From the NCBI RefSeq assembly GCF_900107795.1, contig NZ_FNRL01000013.1, positions 119,408 to 183,407 of the forward strand: a stretch of DNA of 64,000 nt, written 5' to 3'. A model generated the notes under the pieces. It had not been told where the DNA came from. It did no database searches and saw only the letters and a program-made list of their open reading frames with translations. This DNA comes from Chitinophaga terrae (ex Kim and Jung 2007) (GTDB lineage Bacteria > Bacteroidota > Bacteroidia > Chitinophagales > Chitinophagaceae). Of the stretch, positions 38,501-47,200 are shown one piece after another. The translations under genes and the position numbers were made by a program. Numbering within the stretch: position 1 is the stretch's first letter; every line of letters starts with the position of its first letter.

Positions 38501-39489
38501 TCGTCTACCACTGCCATGTTGTAATTAGGAAGCGGTTGGCCTATGGTGATATAGTCGCCGGCTTTCAGGAGTGCGAAGGTAGCGCTGACGGTAGTTTCCG
38601 TTGGGCCGTAACTGTTATAGAATTCCCTGGGCGCTTCTCCCCAGCGGGCGAGTACCTGTGGGGTACATGCTTCACCGCCGGCGTTGATCAGGCGGATGGA
38701 GGGGATGTCATTATCCATGATTGCCAGCAGGCTTGGTACCGCGTGAAGTACGGTGATCTGTTCTTTTTTCAGTACGCCTGCCAGTTCATCTATTGATTTG
38801 GCGGTGGTGGCATCGGCTACCCATAGGGTTGCACCAGCGAAGTAGCTAAGCCAGGTTTCTTCGCACCACATATCAAAGGATACGGAGAAGCCCTGGTATA
38901 CTTTATCGGTAGGCCTGATCCTGAGAACTGTTTGTTCTGCTCTTATCAGGTGGCAGATCTGGCGTTGGGTGATAGGAATACCTTTAGGTTTTCCTGTGCT
39001 TCCGGAGGTATATAATACGTAGGCAATGTTATCAGGAGATGCGCCGGATGCGGGTACAGGGGCGCTGGTATTGGAAAACGGGGGAACCTGGAGTACCGGA
39101 GCTTCGAGGTTCAGGGATCTTTCAGAGAAGCAGGCGGCAGCCTGAACTTCGGTGAGTACGCCTTCTACGCGTTCGGCCGGCATTTCAATATCCAGGGGTA
39201 CGTAACCGGCGCCTGATTTGATAATACCGAGGATAGCGGCATGAAGTGCTGCGCCGCGAGGCCACCATACGCCCACAAGGCTGCCTTTACCAATTCCTTT
39301 TTCCTGGAGGAAGGAGGCAATGGCATTGCTCCAGTTGTCCAGTTCCCGGTAGGTATAAGACTGTTGTTGAAAGATGAGTGCCGTCTGTTCCGGACTTGCT
39401 GCTACTGAGGCGGCAAACAGGTCTGCCAGGGTTTCATAGTGGATTAATTCCGGCTGTTGGGGCCCTTTTACTATGCTATTCACATTCAT
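35560..39489 (-). CDS. Pls/PosA-type NRPS-like protein: adenylation, carrier and membrane hexapeptide-repeat domains
   Basis: About 1309 residues from the ATG at 39489 (AAGGGA nine bases upstream). A TTG further up overlaps the promoter and is rejected. Domains: adenylation at about residues 15-495 (YVLYTSGSTGKPKG, NSYGPTETTV, LYRTGDAA, LPSGKINRKALP), with Asp in FDMWCEETW at the position that binds the substrate amino group; carrier with DLGGHSLLAA near 560; then a C-terminal half of several membrane helices alternating with three left-handed hexapeptide-repeat blocks (for example IGADAQMAAV-like repeats, IGSSAVIGG, IGARSSIGARS). No condensation or thioesterase domain is present. This is the Pls/PosA/Gra-orf35 terminal-domain architecture, linked to poly-amino-acid synthesis such as epsilon-poly-lysine. 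The product here is unknown. Confidence 0.85.
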   Translation of the reverse strand: MNVNSIVKGPQQPELIHYETLADLFAASVAASPEQTALIFQQQSYTYRELDNWSNAIASFLQEKGIGKGSLVGVWWPRGAALHAAILGIIKSGAGYVPLDIEMPAERVEGVLTEVQAAACFSERSLNLEAPVLQVPPFSNTSAPVPASGASPDNIAYVLYTSGSTGKPKGIPITQRQICHLIRAEQTVLRIRPTDKVYQGFSVSFDMWCEETWLSYFAGATLWVADATTAKSIDELAGVLKKEQITVLHAVPSLLAIMDNDIPSIRLINAGGEACTPQVLARWGEAPREFYNSYGPTETTVSATFALLKAGDYITIGQPLPNYNMAVVDEQLNILPAGERGELVISGPGVGLGYINNPALTQAKFVDKPAAMTELPGNRLYRTGDAAIILPDGSIDFQGRLDDQIKLRGYRIELGEIENRLNENSGIAAAAVAVKKDNNDQDQLVGYIVREGGNSPSIAELRANLAKVMPAYMIPGIIVELPDMPRLPSGKINRKALPVPEAFKEIATHEAIDPNAPLQQRVHTILTKVFPDREINWQQDFFTDLGGHSLLAAAFVSRLRKEANVPQASLKDIYLHRPLQKLVRAWDTSTATNQPKATIFNKVPTGRYLLCWLAQTIAVIIIYGLFALQIFLPYLGYYYVQQDTNHLGYAIATALALFCLLPPVFSALIISIKWLVIGKMKAGDYPVWGTYYFRWWLVKTIQRLMPSQFLNGTPLYPTYLRMLGVKIAPDAQMAAVTIGAEDLVTIGSDASLSSQVVINNAVIEEGLLKLRHVYIGDHAYIGSSAVIGGDTVMEPWSELQDLSYLSSNTTVKTGEVWYGSPATLKTTRPIEELPQPLQISRFTRFKYSIVFSLFLLVFPFTVLLPLLPTIITLNRMDDAAPDYNFNYMVIIPALALSYIIFFTAQTVVLTRLLQWGIKPGVYPIYSPFYVRKWFADQLMSLSLIVIHPIYATVYISSLFRALGAKVGRNTEVSTASSVTHPLLEIGDGAFVADAVTLGEADVRGQRLILEKTVIHNTSFVGNSALIPQGYELPENMLIGVLSTPPSKEQLDADKSRDWFGSPAIALPRRQASYYFPPQLTTNPSARRRTARAMVEFIRILIPETVVICCSILFIAYGHDLITQKPLWQVLLQFPLYYLFFLGLPAFLFTVIVKWLLVGKYKPIQSPMWTSKVWLSELITSTYEALSIPFLLEYLKGTPWLPILLRLLGVRTGRRIIMNTADITEFDMVSIGSDSALNEDSGPQTHLFEDRVMKIGAIKIGARSSIGARSIILYDSEIGDGVNLTPLSLVMKGENLQSGTNWTGSPVKPA

Positions 39490-39525
39490 AAATTCTCGTT
39501 CCCTTGATTCTTCGGTATTTGTAAA

Positions 39526-39533
39526 CAAAGGTA
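39526..39533 (-). promoter_or_regulatory. -7 element of the NRPS-like gene promoter
   Basis: TACCTTTG on the minus strand matches TAnnTTTG exactly. It lies 37 bp upstream of the ATG at 39489. No good -33 TTTG is seen at the expected distance. Confidence 0.5.
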
Positions 39534-39588
39534 CGCGTAAGAAATGTAGAGGGGCCTTATAAAACCCTTAAAAAAGGGGCTATACGGC

Positions 39589-39795
39589 TTATAAAACCCT
39601 TAAAATGATCTGTTGCAGTACGTTTTCCCAAAAGGCTTTCATTCCGGTCCTTGCTGCTCCGTTCGGAAGATGTTCGTGATGAAAACTGACGGTTGTCTTT
39701 TCTTTAGCCGGAATAACCCTGATCTGCAATACAGCGTCGGTAGATTTGTCGGGGGTAAACCATTTCCTGTGGATCATCGTACGCCGGTTTCCCAT
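39589..39795 (-). pseudogene. C-terminal remnant of an SRPBCC (AHSA1-like) protein
   Basis: A 68-codon frame whose sequence is the C-terminal strand-helix of START/SRPBCC proteins: LQIRVIPAKEKTTVSFHHEHL followed by a long helix (TGMKAFWENVLQQI). The family is normally 140-200 residues, and no N-terminal half is present in any frame upstream. In-frame upstream codons soon hit a stop, and an ATG-led neighbouring frame ends after 18 codons. It therefore looks like a truncated, non-functional leftover. An upstream deletion may have joined it to the present flanking DNA. Confidence 0.55.
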
Positions 39796-40407
39796 CGCTG
39801 GGTGGTAGTATGACCTGAACAGGTTTTCATAGCACTAAGATAGTGAATTTGAGAACATAAGGACCGCTGCCGGTAGGCAGGTTTAGGAAAAATAATAGGC
39901 AGAAAAGAGACAATCAAGAATAATTGATTAAATTTAAGAGAGCATCAACCAACAGGAGAGCAGCTGTTACGACAGGCTTTTTTTTGACCATATGAGAAAC
40001 TAGACAATTATATTGAGCACGAATTAAATCGCATTAAAAACGAAACCGGCATCTGGCCAGGGTTTTCCTTTAAAAATATAAAATTGTTATCAGCATAATA
40101 GCAGATAAGATATAGAACTGTTTTCTTTACCACCGAATTTTAAATTTCGTATAACCGGCAGGCACTTTTGAGTGCTGGTCCTTTTTTCATAAGCAAAAAC
40201 CGGGCTGTCCATTCCTTCGGGCAGCCCTTTTTTATCGGGATGCAGGTAACGGGAGGCGATATACGAAATACGGTTCCCCCGCCGGGGGCGGTGAATTATG
40301 ACATTTAAGGGGTTGGATTCATGGAAATACAGATCAGCGTACCCTATATATTATTCTTTTTTGTAGATTTCCTGTCTGAAGGAAGCAATTAACGACTTAT
40401 TAAACCC
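39796..40407. other. gene-poor intergenic region with two hairpins
   Basis: 612 bp without a convincing gene. It holds two adjacent hairpins each followed by T-runs. One is at about 40155-40187 (GGCAC / GTGCTGG, then CCTTTTTT). The other is at 40202-40233 (GGGCTGTCC / GGGCAGCCC, nine pairs with one G-T, then TTTTTT). They read as plus-strand terminators although no plus-strand gene lies upstream, so a small RNA ending here is possible. The rest is AT-rich with no repeat or ORF of note. Confidence 0.5.
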
Positions 40408-40821
40408 ATGGTCATGAAAATCAGGAAAAGTATCTTGGTAGTAGCAGCTATTGCAGCTGTTGGTACCCTCTGTTCACTCACTTTGCCTCAGGAACCTGAA
40501 AAGGCTAAAAACCTGAAGGTATTGCCTAAAAACATGGAGCATGAAGAGCTGATCACCGTTATGAAAGGTTTTAACGCAGCCCTTGGAGTGAAATGTAATT
40601 TCTGTCACGAACCTCGGAAAGATGATCCGAAGAAGCTGGATTTTGCCAGTGACGCCAATGAGCACAAAGGAATTGCAAGGGATATGCTGCGGATGACGCA
40701 ACGTATCAACAAGAAGTTCTTTAAAGGCAGTGAAACAATGTCTGTTACTTGTTATACCTGTCATAATGGTAACAAGGAACCTAAAGTAAAACCAGACGCG
40801 GCTCCGGAGGCAGCCAAGTAA
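40408..40821 (+). CDS. secreted diheme c-type cytochrome
   Basis: 137 residues with an N-terminal signal or anchor (about residues 3-25). Two heme-binding CxxCH motifs are present: CNFCH at about residue 63 and CYTCH near residue 114. The pattern resembles the photosynthetic-reaction-centre cytochrome c subunit family of small Bacteroidota cytochromes. It is probably a periplasmic or outer-membrane electron carrier. A second ATG two codons in is equally possible. Single-gene unit with its own terminator. Confidence 0.88.
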   Translation: MVMKIRKSILVVAAIAAVGTLCSLTLPQEPEKAKNLKVLPKNMEHEELITVMKGFNAALGVKCNFCHEPRKDDPKKLDFASDANEHKGIARDMLRMTQRINKKFFKGSETMSVTCYTCHNGNKEPKVKPDAAPEAAK

Positions 40822-40829
40822 AGAAGCAG

Positions 40830-40860
40830 GCTGTCTTCCCCACCCGGGAAGACAGCTTTA
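40830..40860 (+). terminator. terminator of the diheme cytochrome gene
   Basis: Perfect 11-bp stem GCTGTCTTCCC / GGGAAGACAGC with a CACCC loop, followed by TTTA. It starts 9 bp after the stop codon. Confidence 0.8.
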
Positions 40861-41049
40861 AACCGGAACAACCTATTGACCTATGAAACAATATTGGTTT
40901 TTCTCACCGGAAGTTTATAATTTATAATATAAGAGGCAGTCTATAGTCGCTGCGGAGTTTTTGCTTAATGCCAACAGGCTGGTAGAGGATATAGTACCAA
41001 ATTCCGCTTGGGTAGGTATTATAAATAAGAGTAATGAATTGCAGATCAG

Positions 41050-41280
41050 TTAATTAATATAAAAAAAGAGATAGAAAACTTTCCTATCTCTTTCCAGGGG
41101 CTTCATAGAATCAAATGTCTTTAATAGATATTGAGATGAGTTATAGATTGTAATTCCCGGATAATAATGATGTAATGCTCTGGAACAAATAGCACAATGG
41201 TAACAACAATGGATGAAAGTATTAATTATGTTTATAATCGAACATTCATCATTGTTTAAAGAACAATCGGCGTCATTCAC
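41050..41280 (-). CDS. doubtful small Cys-rich ORF
   Basis: A 76-codon frame with ATG start in the 724-bp stretch between the diheme cytochrome and the histidine kinase. It has six Cys, four of them clustered (CCYHCAIC at about residues 25-32), and no signal peptide. I recognise no family. Its last codons overlap a strong minus-strand terminator hairpin, which is unusual for a translated gene, so either the true gene is shorter or the frame is chance. The rest of this intergenic stretch shows no other coding signal. Confidence 0.2.
   Translation of the reverse strand: MNDADCSLNNDECSIINIINTFIHCCYHCAICSRALHHYYPGITIYNSSQYLLKTFDSMKPLERDRKVFYLFFYIN
41065..41093 (-). terminator. minus-strand terminator in the intergenic region
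   Basis: AAAGAGATAG / CTATCTCTTT stem; on the minus strand it is followed by a run of seven T. It implies a minus-strand transcript coming from the right, although the only candidate is the doubtful Cys-rich frame. Confidence 0.65.
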
Positions 41281-41545
41281 TAGCCCCGATTGCTGATATC
41301 AAAAGTCTGCATATTTAATCGGCTAAATAAACTTATTAGATGAAGTAACTCATATACACGATGAAAGTACGTAGCTATCCAATAACAAGGTAATGGAATG
41401 GTATATAACCAGCTATAAATCTGACAGTTGTGGGTATTTTATTGAAGTTGTATTATAAGTAAATTTAATGTGAGAAGAAAAAAGCAGCCGGATCAGGGAT
41501 TTTTTATTACTTGCTTTTAATTGAGATTGACACAACAACAAATAG

Positions 41546-42709
41546 ATGGAAGGAACGACAAACTACTTGACTGAAAGAGATGAATCCAAAGTTAAAAGAA
41601 GGCTGACATCCTGGATTTCGTTTTTCATGTCTGACAGGTATTACAAAACGAATGCACGGATATGGACGCATGTTGTGATGTGGGCGGGTCTGGCTGTTAT
41701 GAACCTGATCATGTTCTATTCAGGGTTTAACGTATCGGTTCCTGTTTCGCTTTACTTCCTGACCAGGAATATGATAGGCAGTATGTTTGCCTTTTACACA
41801 GTTTTCTACCTGGTAATCCCTAAATTTTTACTGAAAGGTCATTGGTTCCTGGCGTTCCTGGGTTTTTGCACCCCTTACCTGTTCTGGGCTGTCATTAACT
41901 ATGTAAGCGCTACTTATATCATGTCGCACTACGAGGTGAACGACCTGGGAATGAAACAACTGATGCAACGGGTAATAGCAGGAGGATGGACAGAAACCTT
42001 GTCTGTTCCCAATCTTTTACGTTTATTTATACCCGTGACCATTACTATAGGACCTGTAATGATATTAAAACTGGTTTTGGATATCATTAGGGGGACTACA
42101 CGGCAGCTGCGTCTTGAAAGAGATAACCTGGACCTGGAAGTGAATTTTTTGAGATCACAATTGAATCCGCATTTTCTTTTTAATACATTGAATAATATTT
42201 ATTCTTTGTCGATCAGGAACGATGCCATGGCATCGGATCTGATCATGCACCTTTCGGAAATGATGCGTTATACGTTGTATGATTCCAATACCGACAAGGT
42301 GCCTTTACAAATGGAAGCAGAATTCCTGAAAAATTATATAGAACTGGAAACGGTGCGTTATGGTAAGAAAGCACGTATTACATTTGAGTATGATCCGGAC
42401 CAGATGGGCGACCGTACAATTCCACCGTTACTGATGTTCCCGTTAGTAGAAAACGCCTTTAAATACTCTCATAGTACCAATTCTGCGCAATGCTGGGTGC
42501 ATGGAAAGATTGAAGTGAATGGTGCACAGATGCGTTTTGAGATGTCGAACAGCAAGGGTCAGATGCCTGAGCAGAAGAACGGGATAGGAGGGATTGGACT
42601 GGGAAATACCCGAAAACGCCTGCTGTTGTTATACCCGGGAAAACATGAATTACAGATAGAAGATCGGCCAGATCATTATAAAGTAGTGCTGACAATAACA
42701 TTAACCTAA
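41546..42709 (+). CDS. LytS-type membrane sensor histidine kinase
   Basis: 387 residues. Four membrane segments lie at about residues 41-60, 74-92, 100-125 and 158-180. They are followed by the His_kinase domain with the phosphoacceptor His209 in LRSQLNPHFLFNTLNN and an ATPase domain with LLMFPLVENAFKYSH and GIGGIGLGNTRKRL. It has no recognisable extracellular sensor domain, so the signal is probably sensed in the membrane. It is separated by 3 bp from its LytTR response regulator. The pair lies directly upstream of the Thr-rich peptide and the lantibiotic dehydratase and is a likely controller of that locus. Confidence 0.93.
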   Translation: MEGTTNYLTERDESKVKRRLTSWISFFMSDRYYKTNARIWTHVVMWAGLAVMNLIMFYSGFNVSVPVSLYFLTRNMIGSMFAFYTVFYLVIPKFLLKGHWFLAFLGFCTPYLFWAVINYVSATYIMSHYEVNDLGMKQLMQRVIAGGWTETLSVPNLLRLFIPVTITIGPVMILKLVLDIIRGTTRQLRLERDNLDLEVNFLRSQLNPHFLFNTLNNIYSLSIRNDAMASDLIMHLSEMMRYTLYDSNTDKVPLQMEAEFLKNYIELETVRYGKKARITFEYDPDQMGDRTIPPLLMFPLVENAFKYSHSTNSAQCWVHGKIEVNGAQMRFEMSNSKGQMPEQKNGIGGIGLGNTRKRLLLLYPGKHELQIEDRPDHYKVVLTITLT

Positions 42710-42712
42710 AGT

Positions 42713-43465
42713 ATGGAGCAAACAATAACCTGCCTCGTGGTAGATGATGAGCCTTTTGCCAGAGACCTGATGGAGAATTATATCGCCAGAATCCCATTTT
42801 TGCAGCCTGTAGCATTCTGCGAAGATGCAATGGAGGCTATTGACGTATTACAAAGGCAAAATATAGACCTGCTGTTATCCGACATACAAATGCCAAATAT
42901 CAATGGACTGGAAATGATCCGTTCATTGAGCGATCCGCCGTTTATTATCTTCACTACCGCCTCCAGGGAGCATGCCATCGCCGGTTTTGAGCTGGATGCC
43001 GTAGATTACCTTGTTAAGCCGATTTCGTTCGAACGATTCCTGAAAGCTGTTAATAAAGCGAGAGCAACCATTCAGCAAAAGAACCTGCAAACACTTGCTG
43101 CAGAGGTCGCAAAACCCAGGGTTTCTACAGTAAATCACCTGTTTGTAAAAGATAATAACAAGTTCACCAAGATCTTATTCGACGATATTCTTTATATTGA
43201 AGGAATGAAAGACTATATAAAGATCATCTGCCAGGATAAGACGGTGATCACTTATATGAGGATGAAAGGCATAGAAGATGTGTTGCCGGCCGACCAGTTT
43301 TTCAGGATACATAAATCATATATTGTTCGCCTTCAGGCTATCAAGTCGCTAATGGGAAATACGGTAGAAGTGATCAACGGACACAGTATCGTTATTTCAA
43401 AAACGGCCCGCCAGGACCTGAAACGCCTGCTGGGGATCGCAGGGGGAAATGACGATGACGATTAA
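42713..43465 (+). CDS. LytTR-family response regulator
   Basis: 250 residues. The receiver domain (1-120) has acidic pocket residues in VVDDEP, the phosphoacceptor Asp57 in LLSDIQMP and Lys102 in YLVKPIS. A LytTR DNA-binding domain (about 138-243) follows, with DILYIEGMKDYIKI and FFRIHKSYIVRL. It is the cognate regulator of the upstream kinase. LytTR proteins bind pairs of direct repeats; I could not identify a convincing pair in the 110-bp gap before the peptide gene. Confidence 0.94.
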   Translation: MEQTITCLVVDDEPFARDLMENYIARIPFLQPVAFCEDAMEAIDVLQRQNIDLLLSDIQMPNINGLEMIRSLSDPPFIIFTTASREHAIAGFELDAVDYLVKPISFERFLKAVNKARATIQQKNLQTLAAEVAKPRVSTVNHLFVKDNNKFTKILFDDILYIEGMKDYIKIICQDKTVITYMRMKGIEDVLPADQFFRIHKSYIVRLQAIKSLMGNTVEVINGHSIVISKTARQDLKRLLGIAGGNDDDD

Positions 43466-43575
43466 CAATTTGTCGAAAAAAATGGCATTTACGTCTAATA
43501 AACTATGATAGTTAGCCCGTTTAAGCGAATTTCGAAGCGATAAAATGTAATCAATAATCTTCAAAATTTGTTACC

Positions 43576-43776
43576 ATGTTAAAAGACAACGCCATTAGCC
43601 GCGCTACATTGAAGTTCGAAAAGGAAGTTATATCAAAAGCAGATGCGGCTGTAATTGAGAACCTTAAAACAGGAAGGACAAGGGGAACTGCTAACATGAG
43701 TTTACCAACATTACCAACAACATACGAAACAACTCCAACTACCCTGACTACTATCAATACCACAACAAAACCTTAA
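43576..43776 (+). CDS. putative RiPP precursor peptide, Thr-rich and Cys-free
   Basis: 66 residues. Residues 1-36 are charged and helical with leader-peptide character (FEKEVISKADAAVIENL). From about residue 41 the composition changes sharply: 12 of the last 26 residues are Thr, plus one Ser, in clusters TT and TTT separated by Pro, Leu, Ile or Tyr, ending TTTKP. There is no Cys. It lies 474 bp before a full-length LanB-type dehydratase on the same strand, with only a receiver-only gene between. A leader plus dense Thr core beside a Thr/Ser dehydratase fits a RiPP substrate that would be dehydrated to dehydrobutyrine. Lack of Cys excludes lanthionine formation within this peptide. Confidence 0.7.
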   Translation: MLKDNAISRATLKFEKEVISKADAAVIENLKTGRTRGTANMSLPTLPTTYETTPTTLTTINTTTKP

Positions 43777-43817
43777 CCTTAAATTTATTCATTGTGCTTA
43801 ACCCCCCTTGTGATACA

Positions 43818-44183
43818 ATGCAATACAGATGCGCGATAGTTGACGACGAGCCGCTTGCATTAGACATACTTGAAAACTATATCCAACGAACACCCTATTT
43901 GGAACTTGTAACCAAAGCGGTAGAATTGAAAACCATCGAAGATCTTGTAGCCGAAAGAAAAGTGGACGTTGTTTTTATGGATGTTAATCTAAGAGGCGAA
44001 AATAATAAAGAATTTATTTCACGACTCATGCAAAATGATTGTGTATTTATTCTTGTTACGGCATACTCCAGCCGCGAAGTCCAACACCTGTTTCATCGGG
44101 GCAAACGTGGATATCTTGGAAAACCCGCAAGCTATAAGAAGTTTGTAGGAGAAATGGAACGATTGAAGATCGCTTCTTCATAA
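43818..44183 (+). CDS. receiver-only response regulator
   Basis: 121 residues from the ATG at 43818; a GTG at 43794 would add eight unrelated residues. It is a complete receiver domain: acidic pair in AIVDDEP, phosphoacceptor Asp55 in VFMDVNLRG, Thr/Ser in VTAYSS and Lys102 in GKPAS. No output domain follows. It resembles the receiver of the LytTR regulator two genes upstream (for example DDEPLALDILENYI against DDEPFARDLMENYI), so it probably arose by duplication with loss of the DNA-binding part. It may act as a phosphate sink or compete for the kinase. It lies between the peptide and the dehydratase gene. Confidence 0.85.
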   Translation: MQYRCAIVDDEPLALDILENYIQRTPYLELVTKAVELKTIEDLVAERKVDVVFMDVNLRGENNKEFISRLMQNDCVFILVTAYSSREVQHLFHRGKRGYLGKPASYKKFVGEMERLKIASS

Positions 44184-44249
44184 GTTTATAGAAACGCTGT
44201 ACCTTTATTTAAGCATACTGATCAATTAACCTGATCCCGGTGTTTAAAT

Positions 44250-47200
44250 ATGAAAGGAAAGATACAGGCATCGGATTTCTATTTACTTCGGATTCCATTA
44301 CTGCCGTTTAACACGATACAACAATTTCACGAAGCTGCCAACCATAGCGTTGATTCCTTTATTAACGAATTACGCCGGTTATACACCACTCCACTGTTAC
44401 AGGAAGCCCTCTTCCTTGCAAGCATCTCCTTACACCAGGAAACGCTGAAGTGGTTAAACAATCATCACGATACTTCCCTCAAATTACCATTAGCTTTATA
44501 CCGTTATCTTCTTAGAATGTGTTCCCGTTGCACCCCCTATGGCTTATTTGCCGGGTGTGCTACGGGTTCCGTCAATGATTCGCCGTCATCGTTTTCTATT
44601 CCCGATTCTCCCCGTATCCGGAAGGTTACCCGCCTGGATATGGGCTTCCTCTCCGCATTGTTCGACGAGCTGCTGAAAGAGCCCGATATTAAGCAAAAAG
44701 TGCTCTTTTACCCGAACGACAGCATCTACAAAATAGGAGACAGCGCCAGGTATTTCGAATATCAACTGAAGCCCCAGCGATACTTTATCAGCGCATTTGC
44801 CCGCAATGAATTTATAGATGATCTCTTATCTGCCGCCTCAGAAGGAGCAACTATTCAGACGCTTACCAAAGTACTGACTTCGAAAGAAATAGCAGCTGAG
44901 GAAGCGGGGGAATTTATTGAAACATTGATCAATAACCAGGTATTGGTGCCAGGATTGGCCCCCCGGTTAAGCAGTCCTGAAAACCTGTCATTTATCTCCT
45001 TTGTTCCCACGCTTAACCCGTTAAAGGACTTGCTGAAGGAACAAACGGTTGGTGTAGCACACTACCGGCAGATCGATTCATTGCTGGAACAACGCTTCCC
45101 CCAATTAAAAGGCGCCACTAACATCCAGGTAGATGCCTACTTCCCTGATGTTAAAGCCCACATTGCAACAACGACCATGCAAATGCTGCTGGCCGACCTG
45201 GAAGATATTTCCGTGCTGGCAACAGAGAGCGGGCACCCGGACATGAAGCAGTTCAGGGAACAATTCCAGCAACGATACGAACAGCAGGAAATACCATTGA
45301 TGGTGGCGCTGGACAGCGATATCGGAATCGGCTATGGACTTGCATCCGGAGGCGCTGCAAGCTATACGCCGCTGGTAGATGATCTTGTTATGCCCGGCAC
45401 AGTTGCCGAACAATCGCTTCCCTGGAATACCGTTACCCAGTTTATCTGGGAGAAATTCCTGCAGGCGTTGCAACATCAGCACAAAGAGATCACGATCACG
45501 GAAGAAGATCTTAAAACCCTGCAGAAGCAGCCATCTATACCCTTGCCGGCAGGATTTACCCTGATGGGGTCACTCATTGCAAATAATGAAACTGCGCTGG
45601 ATAACGGCGATTTCCTCTTCCAGTTAAAATCGTTCAGCGGCCCTAACGCCCTGGCTTTACTGGGCCGCTTTGGCGCCGGCGATCCGGAACTGGCGGCGCA
45701 TATGCGGCAATTTGCAAAGGAAGAACAATCGCTGTTCCCCGATAAAATATTCGCTGAACTTATTCACCTCCCGGAAGGAAGAGTAGGAAACGTATTACTC
45801 AGATCGCAGGTCTATGAACATGAAATACATTTCCTCGGTAAAAGCAGTGTTGAGAATAACTTCCAGATACCGGCAGACGATCTTTGCGTAAGTGTGCGCA
45901 ACAACCGGGTGGTATTACGATCTAAACGGCTGAACAAAGAAGTGATGCCAAGACTCACTTCTGCACATAATTTTGTAAGAGGACTGGCAGTGTATAAATT
46001 TCTTGCCGACCTGCAACAACAAGACGCCGTAAGCATCCGCTGGCAGTGGGGCGCTTTGCTGGAACAGCCTTTCCTGCCAAGGGTTGTCTACAAACATCTT
46101 ATACTCGAAAGAGCGCGTTGGTATCTTTCTTCCGAAAAATATCAGCAGCTGCTGGCAACAAAAACGCCTCAGGAAGCCATTCAATACTGGAGAGAACAAT
46201 ACCAGGTGCCGGATATGGTATTGTTGACAGAAGGAGACAATGAATTGCTGATCTGTTTTGAAAGTGAAATGGCCTGTACCCTGCTTACCGACAAACTTAG
46301 CAAAAGCAGCGTTGTGTTATACGAGCTTATAGCGCCAAACGAAAACCGGTTGCTAAGCAACAAACAGGGGCACTATTGCAACGAGCTAATCATCCCATTA
46401 AAGAACAGATCGTTTACCCATACGCCCACAGCTAATCCAGTTGTTGAAACGGCGATGCAGCGCAGCTTCCCGCCGGGCAGCGAATGGCTTTATATAAAAA
46501 TATACTGCGGATTTGGCTGGATAGATAAATTGCTGACCAAAGCATTATATCCTTTGGTGCAGCAGTTGAAAGAGGAAGGAATGGCAGACCGCTGGTTCTT
46601 TATCCGGTACCAGGATCCAGATATGCACATACGCATACGTTTTCATTTAACAGAGCCGGCTTCGCAGGTTGGCTATGTTTTACAACAGGCGCATTCTATA
46701 TTGCAGTCGTACCTCGATAGCGGCGTGGTACAACGCGTACAACTGGATACCTATATCAGGGAAACCGAACGGTATGATGAGAAGTTCATGGAATTATCTG
46801 AACAGTTCTTCTGGATAGACAGTGAGGCTGTCGTTTCCCTGTTAAGCATCCCGGGAAGCAAACAGGCCGACAGGTGGCTGCTTGCGTTAAAGGGCGCCGA
46901 TTCCCTGCTAGATGGTTATACAGCAAGCGAGAGGCTTGCTTTATACCAGCAATTGCAACAGCAATTTTTCGATGAGCACAGGGGGAACGATGATCTTATG
47001 TTACAGCTGAACAGGAAGTTCAGGGAACACCGCCGGCAGATCGCGTTGGCGCTTGGTAACGGTGACGGACAAACGTTGATAAGCGATGCTGCCGCTATTT
47101 TGGCCTATAGAACAAGGGCATTGCAGCAAGCTTTTAATGGCAGGCTCCCCGAACAGCTCTTGCCGCATTACCTGCATATGTTCCTGAACCGCATGTTCAC

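Noticed and set aside
39490..39528. TTG start of the NRPS-like gene
   Set aside because: It overlaps a TAnnTTTG promoter element; the ATG at 39489 has a ribosome binding site.
41050..41280. Cys-rich 76-codon frame as the true substrate of the dehydratase
   Set aside because: It is on the opposite strand, 3 kb from the dehydratase, has no leader-like half, and its end overlaps a terminator hairpin. It is kept only as a low-confidence ORF.
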